From Phylloscopus collybita (taxonomy: Eukaryota > Chordata > Aves > Passeriformes > Phylloscopidae): a stretch of 64,000 nucleotides of DNA. The position numbers and the translations under genes were made by a program. The stretch lies in the NCBI GenBank assembly GCA_027886175.1, contig JAJNNQ010000137.1, positions 3,104,001 to 3,168,000 on the forward strand, read 5' to 3'. The notes under the pieces were generated by a model. It was not told where the DNA came from. It did no database searches and worked only from the letters and a program-made list of their open reading frames with translations. Positions 33,765 through 47,059 of the stretch are shown piece by piece (positions within the stretch are counted from its first letter, which is position 1; every line of letters begins with the position of its first letter).

Positions 33765-34052
33765 GAAGAGTTCAGTGAGGAAGCAAGGTCAGGACAAGGG
33801 GGGATGGCTTCAAACTGGAAAAGGGGAGATTTAGACTAGATATTATGAAGAAATCCTTTGTTGTGAGGTCCTGGCACAGTTGCCCAGAGAAGCTGTGGTC
33901 ACCCCTGGATCCCTGGAACTGTCCAAGGCCAGGTTGGATGGGGCTTGGGGCACCCTGGGACACTGGAAGGTGTCCCTGCCCATGGCAGGGGGTGGAATGG
34001 GATTGCCTTTAAGGTCCCTTCCCACCCAACCATTCTGTGATTCTGTGCTACA
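33765..34052 (+). mobile_element. CR1 LINE 3' fragment with ORF2 end
   Basis: From 'gttcagtgaggaagcaaggtcaggac' through 'ggcttcaaactggaaaaggggagatttagactagatatt', the frame continues as DIMKKSFVVRSWHSCPE, a mutated form of the CR1 ORF2 end. It then gives 'ccaaggccaggttggatgggg', 'aaggtgtccctgcccatggcagggggtgg' and a clean ATTCTGTGATTCTGTG tail. About 290 bp. Confidence 0.95.
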
Positions 34053-37000
34053 GAGAACTGAAACAGGTAGGGCTGATCCCACTCTGAGACAGATGATGGA
34101 AGAGATGATCTCTTAAGATCCCAATTTACTGTGGTTCTGTGATTTCTCTGAACACACTCACACCACCTCTCCGTCTGGGTTTATATTTTTCTGTAAATAA
34201 TTGTGTACAGCACAAATAAGAGCAGTTACTGTAGATGGGAGCCTCAGTGGGTTTCAGTGGGCAACATAAGATTCCAACCCATGTCACATTTAGTGGAAAT
34301 TATGCATCCAAGTCACAGATCAAACGACACCACAGAAAACAGATGTTTTGCCTGTACATCTGAATGTTGAATTAAGAAAAGTTTTAATTACAATTATGTA
34401 ACAAAATGTTGCTCTTAGCCTGTGAGCAGTAAATCTTGAGTTCAAAATCCTAAACCTGGTAATACTTAACTTGTCTAAAGTTAAATGGGACAAAAGAGCA
34501 CTGGATAAAAAAGTCTACTGCAGTATGTAAATGACTCATTTACTCTCTGAACTTCATAAAGTTTCTCTCCTGACAATGAGGGAGAATTTCTCCTTTTTGA
34601 TCTTATTATGAGGAGTGATGTTCTGTTTCAGAAAGATGGGCACTAGAGAGGAAGTGGCAGCATTAAACAGACATGGTCAGCAGCACTGAGGTTGCACTGA
34701 AATTGTCATTGGAATAGATCAGCCATGAAATGTCAGAGACTTGTTCACTTGGAGTTAAACTCATTCTTGCTGAACACGTCTGGAGAGCCAGAGTTCCAAT
34801 CCTGGAAGTCAAAAGCAAAAAGTAGGAACTCAAGCAGTCCTCTTAGGACAGGATTTTCAGAAATACTTCAGAGCTGCTGATGGATGTTTGTGTATATGAT
34901 AGAGATAAACTTCAAAAAAGGCTGAGTGTCATCCCCTGAAAATGAGGCTTTCCTAAAATTCTTTGCTGAGGACCCAAAAATGAAGCTTTCCTAAACACTG
35001 GCAACTTATCAGATCCTGGGAAATGTGCTGGAGGAGAATCCTTGTGAAGATTAACTCTGCAGGGACTGAGGAACGGGGAATGAAGGATGAAAGCTGACTC
35101 TTCTTAGCTTTTCAAACTTCTGAGATCTCTTCTGGCCTTGATTTATTGTCAGACAGGGCTGGCAGGCAGCTCCAACATTATTCCAGCAGCAGTCCCATGC
35201 ACATGTGTATCGAACACAGCAGCAGAAGTCAGGTCATGAATCTCATTTCACAAGGCAGTAATGAGCCAATCAATACACCAAGCGAGTTTTACACATTTTT
35301 CCCAACAATGAGAGCTTTTATCCTGGAATCAATATTCTAGGATGAACATGGAGATGTAGCCACATCACAGTTACTGAAAACCACCAGGTATGAGCAAGAC
35401 ACCTGAGTGGTTCTGAATAAAGGAAACAAAGAGCCTTGGATTTGGAAAGCTCTGGATTGGCAATCTCCCATGAACTGGAAAACATGGAAACACAAGCAAT
35501 CGATCAGAAGCAGCTCATGTACGGTAACAGGGGAGTGCACAGTAACCCTCAAGTGTGAAAACATCCTGGTTCCACGGTGAGAAATAAATGAAACTCAGAC
35601 CCTGGAGAAAGCAGGGTCCTGGTGCAGCCATTGAGAGTGATTAGTGAACATTTAATGGTGTATGGAGTGAAGTAATGTGAAGGAGTAATGCAGTGCCTGG
35701 AAGATGAGCCTGGACATAAGCACTAAATGAATTGCATCTTTAGGGAGAGAGGAGAGCAACTGCTTCACTCTGCATCACCTAGAAAGGCATGCCGTGGAAG
35801 AAAAACATTTCTGACAGCAGCTGGCTGTGAAACACTTCATTCTTTTAATGTTTTTCAGCTAACTCAGGCAGAGGAAGTTTACAACAAAGGTGTGAAGCAG
35901 GCATGGAAGGAGTGCTGCACTCCACGTCAAGACACGTGAGAGTGATCCTTTAAACCAGCTATTATCAAAAGAAGCTGAAAACACAGAAGACTTTATGACT
36001 GGTCTAAGATTGAAGAGAAAACCTCCCTTTGTGGGAGGATAGATCCCTTGATAGGAGCTCAGAGTGTGCTGGTAATCAGGAACTGAAACATCAGAAAGAG
36101 AAAAGTATTGGCAGATTGAGAACCAAGCCTTGTCAATGTGGTCAGGACACATTAAGGAAAATCTGTGAGACACAGCCAGAACTGTGACACCTGAACTTGA
36201 CATCATGAATCCCCCCATGATCAGCTGAGGTCATTTCAACTTCTGCTTTCTGTTGGTACTGACTACAGATACTCCTGTCATTCTTCTGATGGTATTATGG
36301 ACATGTGGGCCTGGGAAAGGAATATGTGCAGAACTGTGTTTTGAAGAGGTGCAGAAGGGCTTTTCCCTCCCAGCTGCCCTTCCAACTGCAAAGAAAAGGA
36401 GTTCAAGTTGAGTTAAGAAGTGGACAGAATCAGGGCATTCATAAACTTCTGGGCTCAGTAGATGAAATTAATAAAATAAAAACACCGGCAGGAGTGAGAG
36501 ATGATTTCATAGAAGGAAGGTGTTGGGGGGAGTTCTTTGGAAATCAACAAAGCTGCCCAGAGAAGGTCTCTTTAAGTCAGGCTGAAATGTTTTGTTCCTC
36601 GCCAGGTTCAGTGGTTTCTTTTATTTCCCCTGTATTTAACCCTCTGTCTGTGTCACAGTTAACTCCAGTTCTCAGAGCAGACAGGCTGCTCAGAGCCCCA
36701 ACATTTCATTTTTAGAGCAGCAGAAATACAAAATCTTAACACTTTGACTCCTCTTTTTTTTTAGAGGTGAGTTTCTTTGTTGAGTTCTGCCCAGGTTGCT
36801 GAGCACTTTTGGTCACCCCAATTTTTCCTTTTGCTCTCTTCCTCACACACTCCCACCCATCAGCCAGAGCCCATTTGCTAACCCACCCCACCAGTGTCAG
36901 TCACCACTTCTTGTCCCACTCATCATGAATCTGAACTTGTACCACCTGGCTTGGAGGCTGAAAAGGTCTGCAGGGACCTGGTCCAGGGACCAAGAGTCAG

Positions 37001-38253
37001 TGCCTCTCCTGAGATGATGATCTCCCATTCTTTACTCTTCAAGACTCCCTTGGGAGTAATTCCCAGAGCCAAGTGAAATGTCTTGTGGGTTCCTTCAAAA
37101 TCAGGACATTCTGAGATTATATCATCTGATGTTTTTGTGCAGGGACCATGCAAGAGCTGGTGGCATGGTGTGGCAATGGCAAATTTGGGCATGAAGTCTC
37201 TGAGTCACAGACTTTTCCACAGGGTTCAAATCCTCTGATTTCTCTTTAACTTCCTCATAAACAAGTACCATAATATTTGACTTTCCTTCTAGGAAAAGCA
37301 GAAGATTGTGAATCACAAAGGGCCTTTGTTATGAGAGTAGCTCTGCTTTCACTCTGCCTCCTCAGAGCAGCCCTTTGATGACTATTTCCTGTGGCAAGTA
37401 AAAAAAAAAAAAAAAAAAAAGAAAAGAAGTATGGGAACACATTTTTATTGTTTTGCTTTGACCCTGCTTGTGATGATTCAGTAACACCTATCAGACCCCA
37501 ACAGCCTCTCCTGCACTGCATTACTCTTCCCTGGGGTGAAGGCATGAGGGGGAAGATGGAAACCAGGAGATGGATCCAGACTGTGGATTCATTGAGGCTT
37601 GGGACTTCTGCACCTGGGAAAACTGCACAGTCCCGTTGGATCAAGGCCCCAAAACTTACCTGGGACTGATTGGGATGGGAGACCACAAACCAACTGCCTC
37701 TGAGGTTTCTTCTTGAGTTTATTTTCCTCTTGCTCAGGTATCTCTGAGGATGAATGATTCAGGGGACTCGAGGGAAGAGTGAGAAACTCTCCAGCCTCTG
37801 CCTCCCCACGGAGCCCAGAGGAAGGAGATAATGTCTCTGTGGTTAGAAAACCAGACATGTGTCAAACGTTTGCCTTCCAGTCTTCAGTAGAAAAAAATTG
37901 TCACATGAGCTGCACCGTAGCTTGTGGTGGAGCTTTATCTGCTTGGCCCACCAAGGGCTGGTTTGAGGTGGAAAAATGTAACACCCAAATGCAGCTGTTT
38001 GCCTCCTGAAGAAGAATACATGCAAACTTTCCCACCTTTGGGGGTTTCAGGCATCTCTCCTCCCTGATGTGCAGCCCACGGTGCTGGAGGAGCAGGACAG
38101 ACAGCAGGAGCAAAGCAGCGCCCCGAAAATCAGACTTTCTGACTGTGCTTTTAAGAAAAAGTAGCATTTTGGTCTTTCTTCTTTTCTTTTATTTTAATGT
38201 GTGAAACCGAGGCAGGGTGAGATAAATAAGCATGGTCTGGCACATGGTCACAG
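34053..38253. other. Unique non-coding sequence
   Basis: Four kilobases with no recognised transposon. Features inside are a two-copy 26-bp tandem duplication (34936-34999) and an A21 run (37400-37420). Open frames of 143 codons or fewer show no domain; one (37255-37686) only reads through the homopolymer. Confidence 0.5.
37400..37420. repeat. A21 homopolymer
   Basis: Simple A run. Confidence 0.85.
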
Positions 38254-38652
38254 GTTCACAGAATCACAGAATCACCAGGTTGGAAGAGACCTCCAAGATC
38301 ATCAAGTCCAACCCAGCCCTAACACCTCAACTAAACTATGGCACTAGTGCCACATCCAGGCCTTCTTTAAACACATCCAGGGATGGTGACTCCACCACCT
38401 CCCCAGGCAGATCATTCCAGTACTTTATTATTCTTTCTGGGAAAAACTTTTTCCTGATATCCAACCTGTGTTTCCCTTGGTGCAGCTTGAGGCTGTGTCC
38501 TCTCGTTCCGTCAGTGCTGCCTGGAGAAAGAGACCAACCCCAGCTGACCACAGCCACCTTTCAGGGAGTTGTAGGGAGTGACAAGGTCACCTCTGAGTCT
38601 CCTTTTCTCCAGGCTGAACAACCCCAGCTCCCTCAGTGATTCCTCATGGGGC
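38254..38652 (-). mobile_element. CR1 LINE 3' fragment with ORF2 end
   Basis: Starts with a doubled tail (TTCACAGAATCACAGAATCA), then 'ggttggaagagacctccaagatcatcaagtccaacccagccctaaca'. On the minus strand it encodes LDIRKKFFPERIIKYWNDLP and [15 protein letters not shown], the C-terminal end of the CR1 reverse-transcriptase ORF. At about 400 bp it extends to the 'tcctcatggggctaatgttcc' region. It is well preserved and probably among the younger copies. Confidence 0.96.
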
Positions 38653-38959
38653 TAATGTTCCAAGCCCCTCAGTCAGTTTACACCGCAGAGGCCTGAGCTG
38701 TCTGTAATTACCTCGGCACACGGACTGGAGGAATGTCCTTCCTGCCATGGTCCCTGACTGCCAGCTCTGTGCAGAGCTGCTCACCATCCCAAAGAGAGGA
38801 TCCCCGTGCTGTCCTAGCACGTGAGGGGTTGGTCTGACTTTGTGTCCTTGGTTTAGGCACCAGACAGGCCGTGCCAGTGGGCAGAGAAGGTGTCCTGACC
38901 TCACTGCTACAGGTACAGGATTGTACCTTCAGTTCAGCTCTGAGTCCCTCACTACAGGA
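38653..38959. other. Unique spacer between two back-to-back CR1 copies
   Basis: About 300 bases with no recognised element. Confidence 0.5.
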
Positions 38960-39432
38960 AAGGCACTGAGATGCTGGAGCAAGTCCAGAGAAGGGAATGG
39001 AGGTGGGGAAGGGTCTGGAGCCCCAGGAGCAGATGAGGGAGCTGGGAAAGGGGCTGAGCCTGGAGAAAAGGAGGCTCAGGGGGGACCCTGTGGCTCTGCA
39101 CAACGCCCTGACAGGAGGAGACAGGCACGGGGGTCAGGCTCTGCTCCCAGGGAACAGGGACAGGATAAGGGGAAATGATGTCAAGTTGCACCAGGAGAGG
39201 TTTAGATCGGATATCAGGAAAAAAAAATTCATCAAAAAGGTTGTCAAGCACTGGAACAGTCTGTCCAGGGAAGTGATGGAATTGCCATTCCTGGAAGTGT
39301 TCAAAGGACATGTGCCATTTAGGGTGGCACTTGGCACCATGGTTTACTGGTGGCCTTGGCAGTGCTGGGTTAATGGTTGGACTTGAGGACCCAAAAGGGC
39401 TTTTCCAACCTTAAGGATTCTTTACTTTTATG
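38960..39432 (+). mobile_element. CR1 LINE 3' fragment with ORF2 end
   Basis: At about 470 bp this is the longest CR1 copy here. The plus frame reads QIR...-type spacer sequence, then HQERFRSDIRKKKFIKKV, KHWNSLSREVMELPFLEVFK, the end of CR1 ORF2. It ends in 'ggttggacttgaggacccaaaagggcttttccaaccttaaggattc', the second tail type. Its 5' end faces that of the minus copy at 38254-38652. Confidence 0.95.
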
Positions 39433-42400
39433 TTGTCCTGGCTTAAGGTCTCTTTTAAGTGATTTCCTGTAATTGGCTCCCTTATTGGGACTCTGCATGA
39501 CACAGGACCCAGAAGAAAGGACAATTCCTGTACTCCAAGTTTTCTTTCGACAGCCAACGGCGATAACTGGCTGAGATCATGAGTACGCAGCAAGGTTTGC
39601 TCCTAAATGTGTCAATGAAAATAAAATCAGCACTTTTAAAAAAAGAAAACAACTAAAATTTCCACCCAACTTACTGTTGGGTGTCTGGAACAAAAGCTGC
39701 AGGAGGGAGCACACAGTGTTTGAAGTGGCCAGGCCAGATTGTCGTGTTTTGCCTCAGCAGACGGCTCCTTTACAGGAAGCCACCACAATCTCTGTTCTGC
39801 AGCTGAACAGATCACGAAAGCCCTCAGTGCTGCCGCCTCACCCACCCACATCTGTGAGAAAAGTTAAAGGAACCATTTTTCTTCAGGCCTTTTGGGGGCC
39901 TGAAGATTCAGCGGGGACCATTTTGTAAATTCCTGCTGCATTTCCCTCTTCCCTGTACAGTGTGCTTGGACAATGTGGAGCCAAAGGCAGATGCACCTGA
40001 GTTATGAGTATTTGTCATGCTGGGCGTTGTCACTGGCAGTGCAGGACACCAAAACAGCAAATCCATCCTGTCCATTTGTGCAGGAACATCAAGTTCTTAG
40101 TGCCTGGACAGTTATTGACCCTGTGAGCCACTGAGTCACTTTGCAAGTTCCTGTGTTTTCCTTAGGTGGAAATGATACCAGACATCCAAACCATCTGGTT
40201 TAGCTTTATATCATCTTTTTACCAAGCTGTGATGGTCACAATGCCATGGTGCTGAGCAGTGATGGCTGGAGGGTATTAGTTCTGTTCCGTTGATTTTTCT
40301 TCTACCAGGGAACTAATCCAGATTGTTTTTTGGCAACAGCTGCTTGAATAGAAAATGTTATATAAAATTGAATGACCACAACAGCTCAGAACATAGGAAC
40401 AATTTCTCCCCACAGGTCAATAACTTGAGTTTACAGGTCAGGACAGCATAGATGGAATTGTCACCTTAGTAACAAATAGGGTCCAAACACAGATAAAGGA
40501 ATATTATACAATATTTAAGTGACTGGTATTGTCAGAGTAGGTTAATAATTGCCAAGATGGTATAAGTGAAATGAGCATTTCTCAAACCTATGAAGCTCTT
40601 CAAGAATATCCATGGTAGAAGATAATGTAGGAATTGAGTATGTTTTGCTTACAGATGTTCCAAGTGTGGCTCCATCAGAGAGCTGATAGCCACAGCTGAA
40701 AGAGTTAGACATTTACTGAAGCCAGTGGAAACTTAAACATCCTGTAAAAGCACACTGAGACAGCTTAGAGATGAGAAAGAGGGATTTTTTTCTTCCTACA
40801 AGTGAAAATTTATAGGAAAACTACTAACTGTTAGATGTTAATCTTATGATTACAGAGTTGTCTGAAGAACTCATGCTGATTCACATGTGTAAGTTAAATG
40901 CATGTGTTGGATCTGTTGATAAGACTAAATTATAAGCAAAAATATGATCAAGCATGGGATTGTCTTTTCCATCTGGTCAGCAGTGAAAAGAGAGTAATAT
41001 GCAAAAAGAAACAAAATGTCTGATCTAGTCACTGTCAAGCTGAGGAGAGACACTTGGATGTTTGTGGAAATAAATTAACATATGTTATGTGTGAAGGGTA
41101 CAGCCATTCTTTAAAAGACCCGTGACAAAAACCTAATCAAATGACAGCTCTAATGACTCCAGCCCGAAGGGAGCTGTTACAATAATTACACAACATGCAG
41201 AGGGTTGTAATAGCAGGGCCTCACCCGCTGAAAGATGAAAGGCTCGTGGCAAATGGAAGCATTTGTACTCCCAGAGAGGGCAGGGAGGCACAAAGGCAAG
41301 GGCAGAGGAAAGGTGCACCAGGAATCAATTTACCCAAAGTGGTTTTGAGCCCAGGGGCTGCGTCCTTGGGCTGATACTGGAGTGGGATGTGGATTGATCA
41401 GTGCAGGGTGTGAACAGAGAAAGCAGATCCAGCCTCCCACCAAAAATACATGAGGAGGTTTACAGGGGGTAGTTGGTGGTCTGTGCCACATCCCTGGCTG
41501 TCAGGGTAACAGGATTCCCATTCTTAGAACAGTGATGAGTCAGTGAATCATCTCCTTCTACCCTCACAAATGTCACCTGTGTCTTGCCTAAGCTGATACT
41601 TGCAATGTCCCTGGGTGCTGTCTCCAAAGAAAAGGAGGCTTGAAGTGCACAGCAGTGTAGAGTTCAACTGAGCACTAGCAGTTTTTCTCTTTACAAAACA
41701 CTTATTTCCCAAGGCCACGTTCTTGATTTTTCTCCATCATTTTCTCCCATCTATTCAACTCGGTTGCAGGCACTCACTGTTGAAGAAAAAAAAAAAGAAA
41801 AAAAAAAGTGTTATCAAGACAATGTAGGTAACTTTCTTGATGCACAGTCACATTTTCTTTTCTAAGTGAAAGCAAAAGTAGTTAACATGAAGTAGGGAGG
41901 CCTGCACTTCAGGCAAGGCCTGTGATAAGTTTAAAGGTGTTGTGCCCCTTATATTGCCATATATTTAATTTCAATGCAAACAAACCTATGGAATGTTAGT
42001 GATCATCCTATAAAATGAGAGCTTGATAGGGAAAGCTGTGCCACAGATCTGATGTGCTGCATTTCACAGGTCAAAAAATTGTACTATCAAAATCTGAAGT
42101 TGCCTCCTCTTCAGAGTGAGAAAAAGAGAACATGTTCTTCCTTAGGTGTCCCTAATTTTCTCAAAAACATGCTAGCTTTATTTTCTTTTAAAGGAATACT
42201 AATCATGGGTGTGGCTTGCTTTCACTTAAAAGACTGATTTTCCTGAGGGTCAAGAGGAACACTTTGTTCCAAAGCTTTTTGTCCTTTAGGTTATCATCTT
42301 CATGTCAATCTGGATGGATGAACCTTCCTAACAGCTGGGGCTCCCAGAGTTATTCCTAGATTTCTGGGAAGAAATTAAATAGCTGTTGGGGAGCCAATGG

Positions 42401-42788
42401 ATAGTGGAAATAAGTCTGAGGTGTGGACTTGTAGTTTCAGCAAATTAGAAAAGGGTAATTTCAAACATGAATGTCAGTGATGCTGGAGCCAGAACCACAT
42501 GTGGGATCTGTGATTGTTTAGGTTGTACTTTTATCTTATTTTCCACCATAGCCAATTTGTGGTAGTTTATCCCAATTCTCTGAGTATTGCATCCGTTTTT
42601 CTCTCACTAGCTCACAATTATTGAAAAACCCTTGAACTGGGAGAGTCTGAGTCAATCCTAACTAGTCCTGGCTCAGAACTAGACCAGAGTAGAAATGGCA
42701 GTGGATAAGAGCCAGTGGCTCCAGGCTGTCTCAGGGAGGGATTGATGTCACCTCCTGCTTGGATTTGTTCTGGATTGTATATCCTACC

Positions 42789-42791
<3 letters not shown>
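39433..42791. other. Unique sequence with possible conserved blocks
   Basis: The first 200 bases begin with TGTTGTCCTGGCTTAAGG and have an AATAAA at about 39620, which vaguely recalls an LTR, but there is too little to call one. A small hairpin (CACCCAAC...GTTGGGTG) lies at 39663-39683 and an A-rich tract at 41788-41808. The block 41110-41260 is a candidate conserved element. Confidence 0.45.

Positions 42792-42820
<29 letters not shown>
42792..42820. repeat. A29 homopolymer
   Basis: Uninterrupted A run; no processed gene copy or LINE lies next to it. Confidence 0.9.
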
Positions 42821-42822
<2 letters not shown>

Positions 42823-45800
42823 GAAAACACCATTAAAATCCCTGTGTTCATTTTATCCCTGTGATTTCCTCTAATATTTCTTTTTCTGAGCACTACTAAG
42901 TCCCTTAATTCCCAGCTGTTGCCCAACGATCAAGAAACAAATGTTTATCCTCTTCTGGCCACGGCCCACAGGTATTAAAGGAAAGTTCCACTAATGCTCT
43001 ACACCAAGACTTCACTGCCACCTGACATATGGAGTAATCTACCCCTGTTGGCAAAAGAAACTGAAATCAGCACGTTCCTTTTGCAGCCTAATCCTGTACG
43101 TCGTGTTGATGTGTAAACAGTGACACACGAGAGTTTTACTGCCTGACATAAAACATGCATTAGCACTGAGGGAATGTGTCTGTGTGTTGGAGGGAAGCTG
43201 TTTTTTGGGGTTTTTGTTTTGTTTTGTTTTTTTTTGCTTCAGGGAAAACTGTTTCCCTCACACAGAAATCTTGGTGAAATAAGATCAAACCGCCTGGAAA
43301 AGCAAATGGATGTAATACCGAGAGCAAAAGGAGATGATGCATCTCTCCCTGGAACCCTGAGAGATGCAGATGTTCAAATTTGGAAGGCAAGTGCCAGCCT
43401 GTGAATTTGATGGGTGCTCAGCATCCACGGCAGTTTAGGGGTTTTATCCTGAGAGAAACAGGCCCTTCCAGGACAATCATAGGCGTGGAAATCGGGTCAG
43501 ATGAATCATGTCTTAAAAATGACCACGTTTTTCTTAAATCGTCAGTGGGGAAGGAGTGACTAACACCTAGAGAGATGATATTAGGTGGGATGAATCCTAC
43601 CCCTAATGTCACTGCAAATGAAGCCATTTCAGCTGATGAGACACAAGGCTGATGATTCAGATGAAAGGGACAGTATGGGACTGTCTGAAAAATACGAAGC
43701 CCTTGGGATTTACAAAATACAGAGTCACAGCATTACTGTCTGTTGTGTATCTGTGTCCAGGTATTGAGCTGTGTCTTCTGGACTTCTAGTTCTGTGCTCT
43801 TCAGCATGCTGTCTTGATGCTCATTTTTTTAATGAAAAATGCCTTTTTTTAATTAAAAAAAGATTTTCTTTACTAGCTTTGGGAGGGAGGGAAGACAGGC
43901 TCCAGAGCTGCACTGGCCTGAGGACTTCCATTCATCCAGAATTCTTGCTGTGGTAGAGAAAGAACCATCTGGGTTTGCTGAGGACTCTCAAACAGACCAG
44001 TGAAATTCATGGGCAACCACAACTCCTGCTCAGTAATTGTGGCACTTCTGCAAGGTCCATGTTGGATGTGAAAGTAATTTGGGGTTTTTAATTGCTCTAA
44101 GACAAAATTTCGTAATCAAGAAAATGCCATTTGTGTTCAGTGATGCAGCCTTTGCTAACAGAACAATAACAGAAATCATCATTAAACTACTATATAAATC
44201 TTTCCATGGCCTTCAGCTGATGTTATTCATTGTTGCTGTCTTGTCTCCCCACCTGAGATCACAATATCCTGGGTCTGGAAACAATGGCAGTGTGGCAAAA
44301 TGTTAAAATATAGAATTATTTCTCTGTAATGAAGAATTATGAACTCTAGGATCTTATTTGTCTGAAAAAAGGGGGTAGCTGAGGGGGCATCTGATACAAA
44401 TGAATACAAAAACTTGCATCTAATTTTCCTAACACTAAACCCCAGGGGAACATCAACTAGCATTGCTGTCTGATTAGTTCAGAAAAACCAAGATATATTT
44501 CTTGTAGCAGGGTGAAGTACAGCTGTGATACACTTTTCCAAAAGACAAGGGGATGAGAACACCTAGAAGGTTTCAAAAAGTGATGGGACACATCCTGGGA
44601 AGAGAACATAATTAAGCACTTAGAACATCACCTTGGTAGCTGCTGAAGACTCAGAGCTGCTTGATGTCAGGATATTCTTGGTCTTTTTTATACATTTTCT
44701 GTTTGACATTGCTGGAGGCAGAACTTGGCTAAGCAGATCTTTACTCTGGTCTCAGACAGCTTCATGCTGCTCCATCTCATACAGCCTGGGCACTCTGAAG
44801 GAGCCTTCTTAAGCCACTGTGCCCACCAAATGCTTTTCCTTGACCTGAAGCAGAGGAAAAATCCAAATTTCTCCAGGAAACTTGGTGATTTGTGTAGTCT
44901 GGGTCAGATGTTTGTTAACAAAGTACTCATATGTGTTACTTGCTTTAAGTCCACAGGGCATGGAGAAGGAGAATTTGTGACACTACAACAAGCACTTAAG
45001 GCTGAGCATGTTTTAAGAACAAAACCCTCAATTTTCCTGTGTATTTTATATCCTCTTTAGAAAGAGAAAGAAACACTTTTGGCACTGCCATCTGTAAGGC
45101 ACCAGAGTGAGGCTGAGAGTCCAAATGTCCACAGTGTGCAGAGGGTCCCCAAAGTGAGGTGTATCAGGGTGCCCACTCACCAGCTCTACCTTTGTGTCTC
45201 CAGATTGTCCCACACAGTGAAGCTGCTGACACCTGGTGTCACCCCCCTGCAGCACAAAGCAGCTGCACCTTCACGGACATGGAAAGGGACAAGAACAACT
45301 CTGTCTCTTTTTAAGAATATCTGTGTTGGGGTGGCCTGCTTGGCCATGAGCAAGCACTGGAGAGCCCGACTTTGTCTTATTGAGGGAGGCTCTCAGTGAT
45401 TCTCACACCTGTGATCTGGATCAAGTGTGGAGGCAGGACAAATGGAGAGTGTCACCTCTCACTGTGATGTCCTGACCCACGTGTCTGTGACCAGAAACAC
45501 TGGACTTTTCTGATTGTGCCATAGGAGAGAGGTCAGAGCAGTGCAGACAGGACCTCTTTCACGGCACCATGGGCATCAGAAACCTCCCAGATATCAGCTG
45601 CTCAGGGGCTGTCTGACACTATCCTCCTCCACTACCACAGGAGCTTTCAGCCTGGGAATTTAAACCCTCATGGAGCCTTGACAAATTCAGCCCTCAAGGT
45701 GAAATCACAGACCAAGTCAACACTCAGCTGCTGCAGAGCTGATTTGGTTTTCAGCATGAAAAACAGCATGAAAAAAAAATCAGATGTTTCTGGCTTGTGA

Positions 45801-47059
45801 TTTCTTCTTTTCCCATTCCCAGCCTCTTCTCTCAAGAAAATGTTTCAATTATTCCCATGTACAAGGAAAGCCCAGGGAGCAGAGATGTTTCTGACCAGGC
45901 AGCTAAGTGAAGTGTTGAAGGTCTGAGGAACAAAACTTTCTGGTCCAGCAGGTCAGCTAACAGCATCTCTCACAGAGAGACAAACTGGGGGAAATTCAAC
46001 TTATTTAGTCTCTCTCTGACAGAAATGTGGTTGAGAACACAGAGAGCCTGTCAAAGCACCTATCTGCTGCCAGCCCTCCCTAATAACACCTGGGACTACC
46101 AAGAAGGTGGAACTGAGCTTAACAGCAGGACAGCAGCCTCAGAGGTGCTACCAAGAAGCCCTGCAGGTGTTCATAGTTGGGGGCAGAGAAGAACACAAGC
46201 ACTTTGGATTTTCTGCTGTGATGGCAGCCCCTGACCAGCACACTCACTCTCCATAACCTATGACTAAATAGCTCATGGACTTGAGGAGAGCCAAGGTATT
46301 TCAGAGCAAAAGTGTGGTGCAGGAAGAAAATGAAGGTGGCAGAGGGTTGGCAAGAAACTTTTGGAGAGTGAGGTTTATAGAGGATTGGACAGTAAATGGG
46401 GCTGATTGTGGAAGAGAGAATGTGAGACAAATGACACCAAGCTGCAAGAAATCAGACTTCTTTATTCAGAATAATTGTCCCTGAAGAGATCACGATTGCT
46501 ATTTTTTTTATATCTCACAATTGCCTAGAAATTCAGGAACAAAGAACCCATGGGATTATTTTTTTTTTCTCATGGTATTTTCTTTTGCTACCTACAGGAT
46601 TAACACTTGTGTTCATCCCTTTTCAGCATTTTCCTTTCTTGATGCTTGAGACAATTGCCATGTTTTGGTTTCAAAACATGTGCTAGAAAGTGATCTGTGT
46701 TTGGAATCCCCTGTCCTCAACTAGTGAGACGTGACAATCTAGCAAGGGTGCTTGGCAGCCTGATGGAAGGGACATCAACCAACCTAAGTCTGGTGGCTTT
46801 CATCCCACTGCTTGCAGGAAAGGTTCCCAGCTCAGGCTCCCTGGAATCACCATCCCCACAGGCAGGGGGGATGGCTCAGTAGAAAAGCATCACAGAGGAC
46901 AACCACAGCTGAAGCAGAGCAAGAGCTGGAGATGTGGTGCAAGTGGAGCACTAAGGAGGGAGGAGACAGGCTGTGACTGACATGAGACTCCATCAACTCA
47001 GTGGAGAGGGGCAGGTAAAACTGGAGAATGATGTAAAGCAGTTTTGGGAGCTAATTAGA
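42821..47059. other. Unique non-coding sequence
   Basis: No transposon recognised. A T/G-rich tract lies at 43200-43237 and T runs near 46502 and 46560. Blocks 43000-43150 and 43255-43640 keep scattered CpGs and may be conserved. Open frames of 111 codons or fewer have no domain. Confidence 0.5.

Noticed and set aside
37255..37686. 143-codon minus frame
   Set aside because: Includes a poly-Phe stretch from the A21 run; no domain.
38997..39386. 129-codon plus frame with a retroelement-like C-terminus
   Set aside because: Real similarity, but it is a 5'-truncated CR1 ORF2 remnant, already listed as a mobile element and not a gene.
39434..39640. Possible further LTR starting TGTTGTCCTGGCTTAAGG
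   Set aside because: Only a start-like motif and an AATAAA were seen; no duplication and no familiar internal order.
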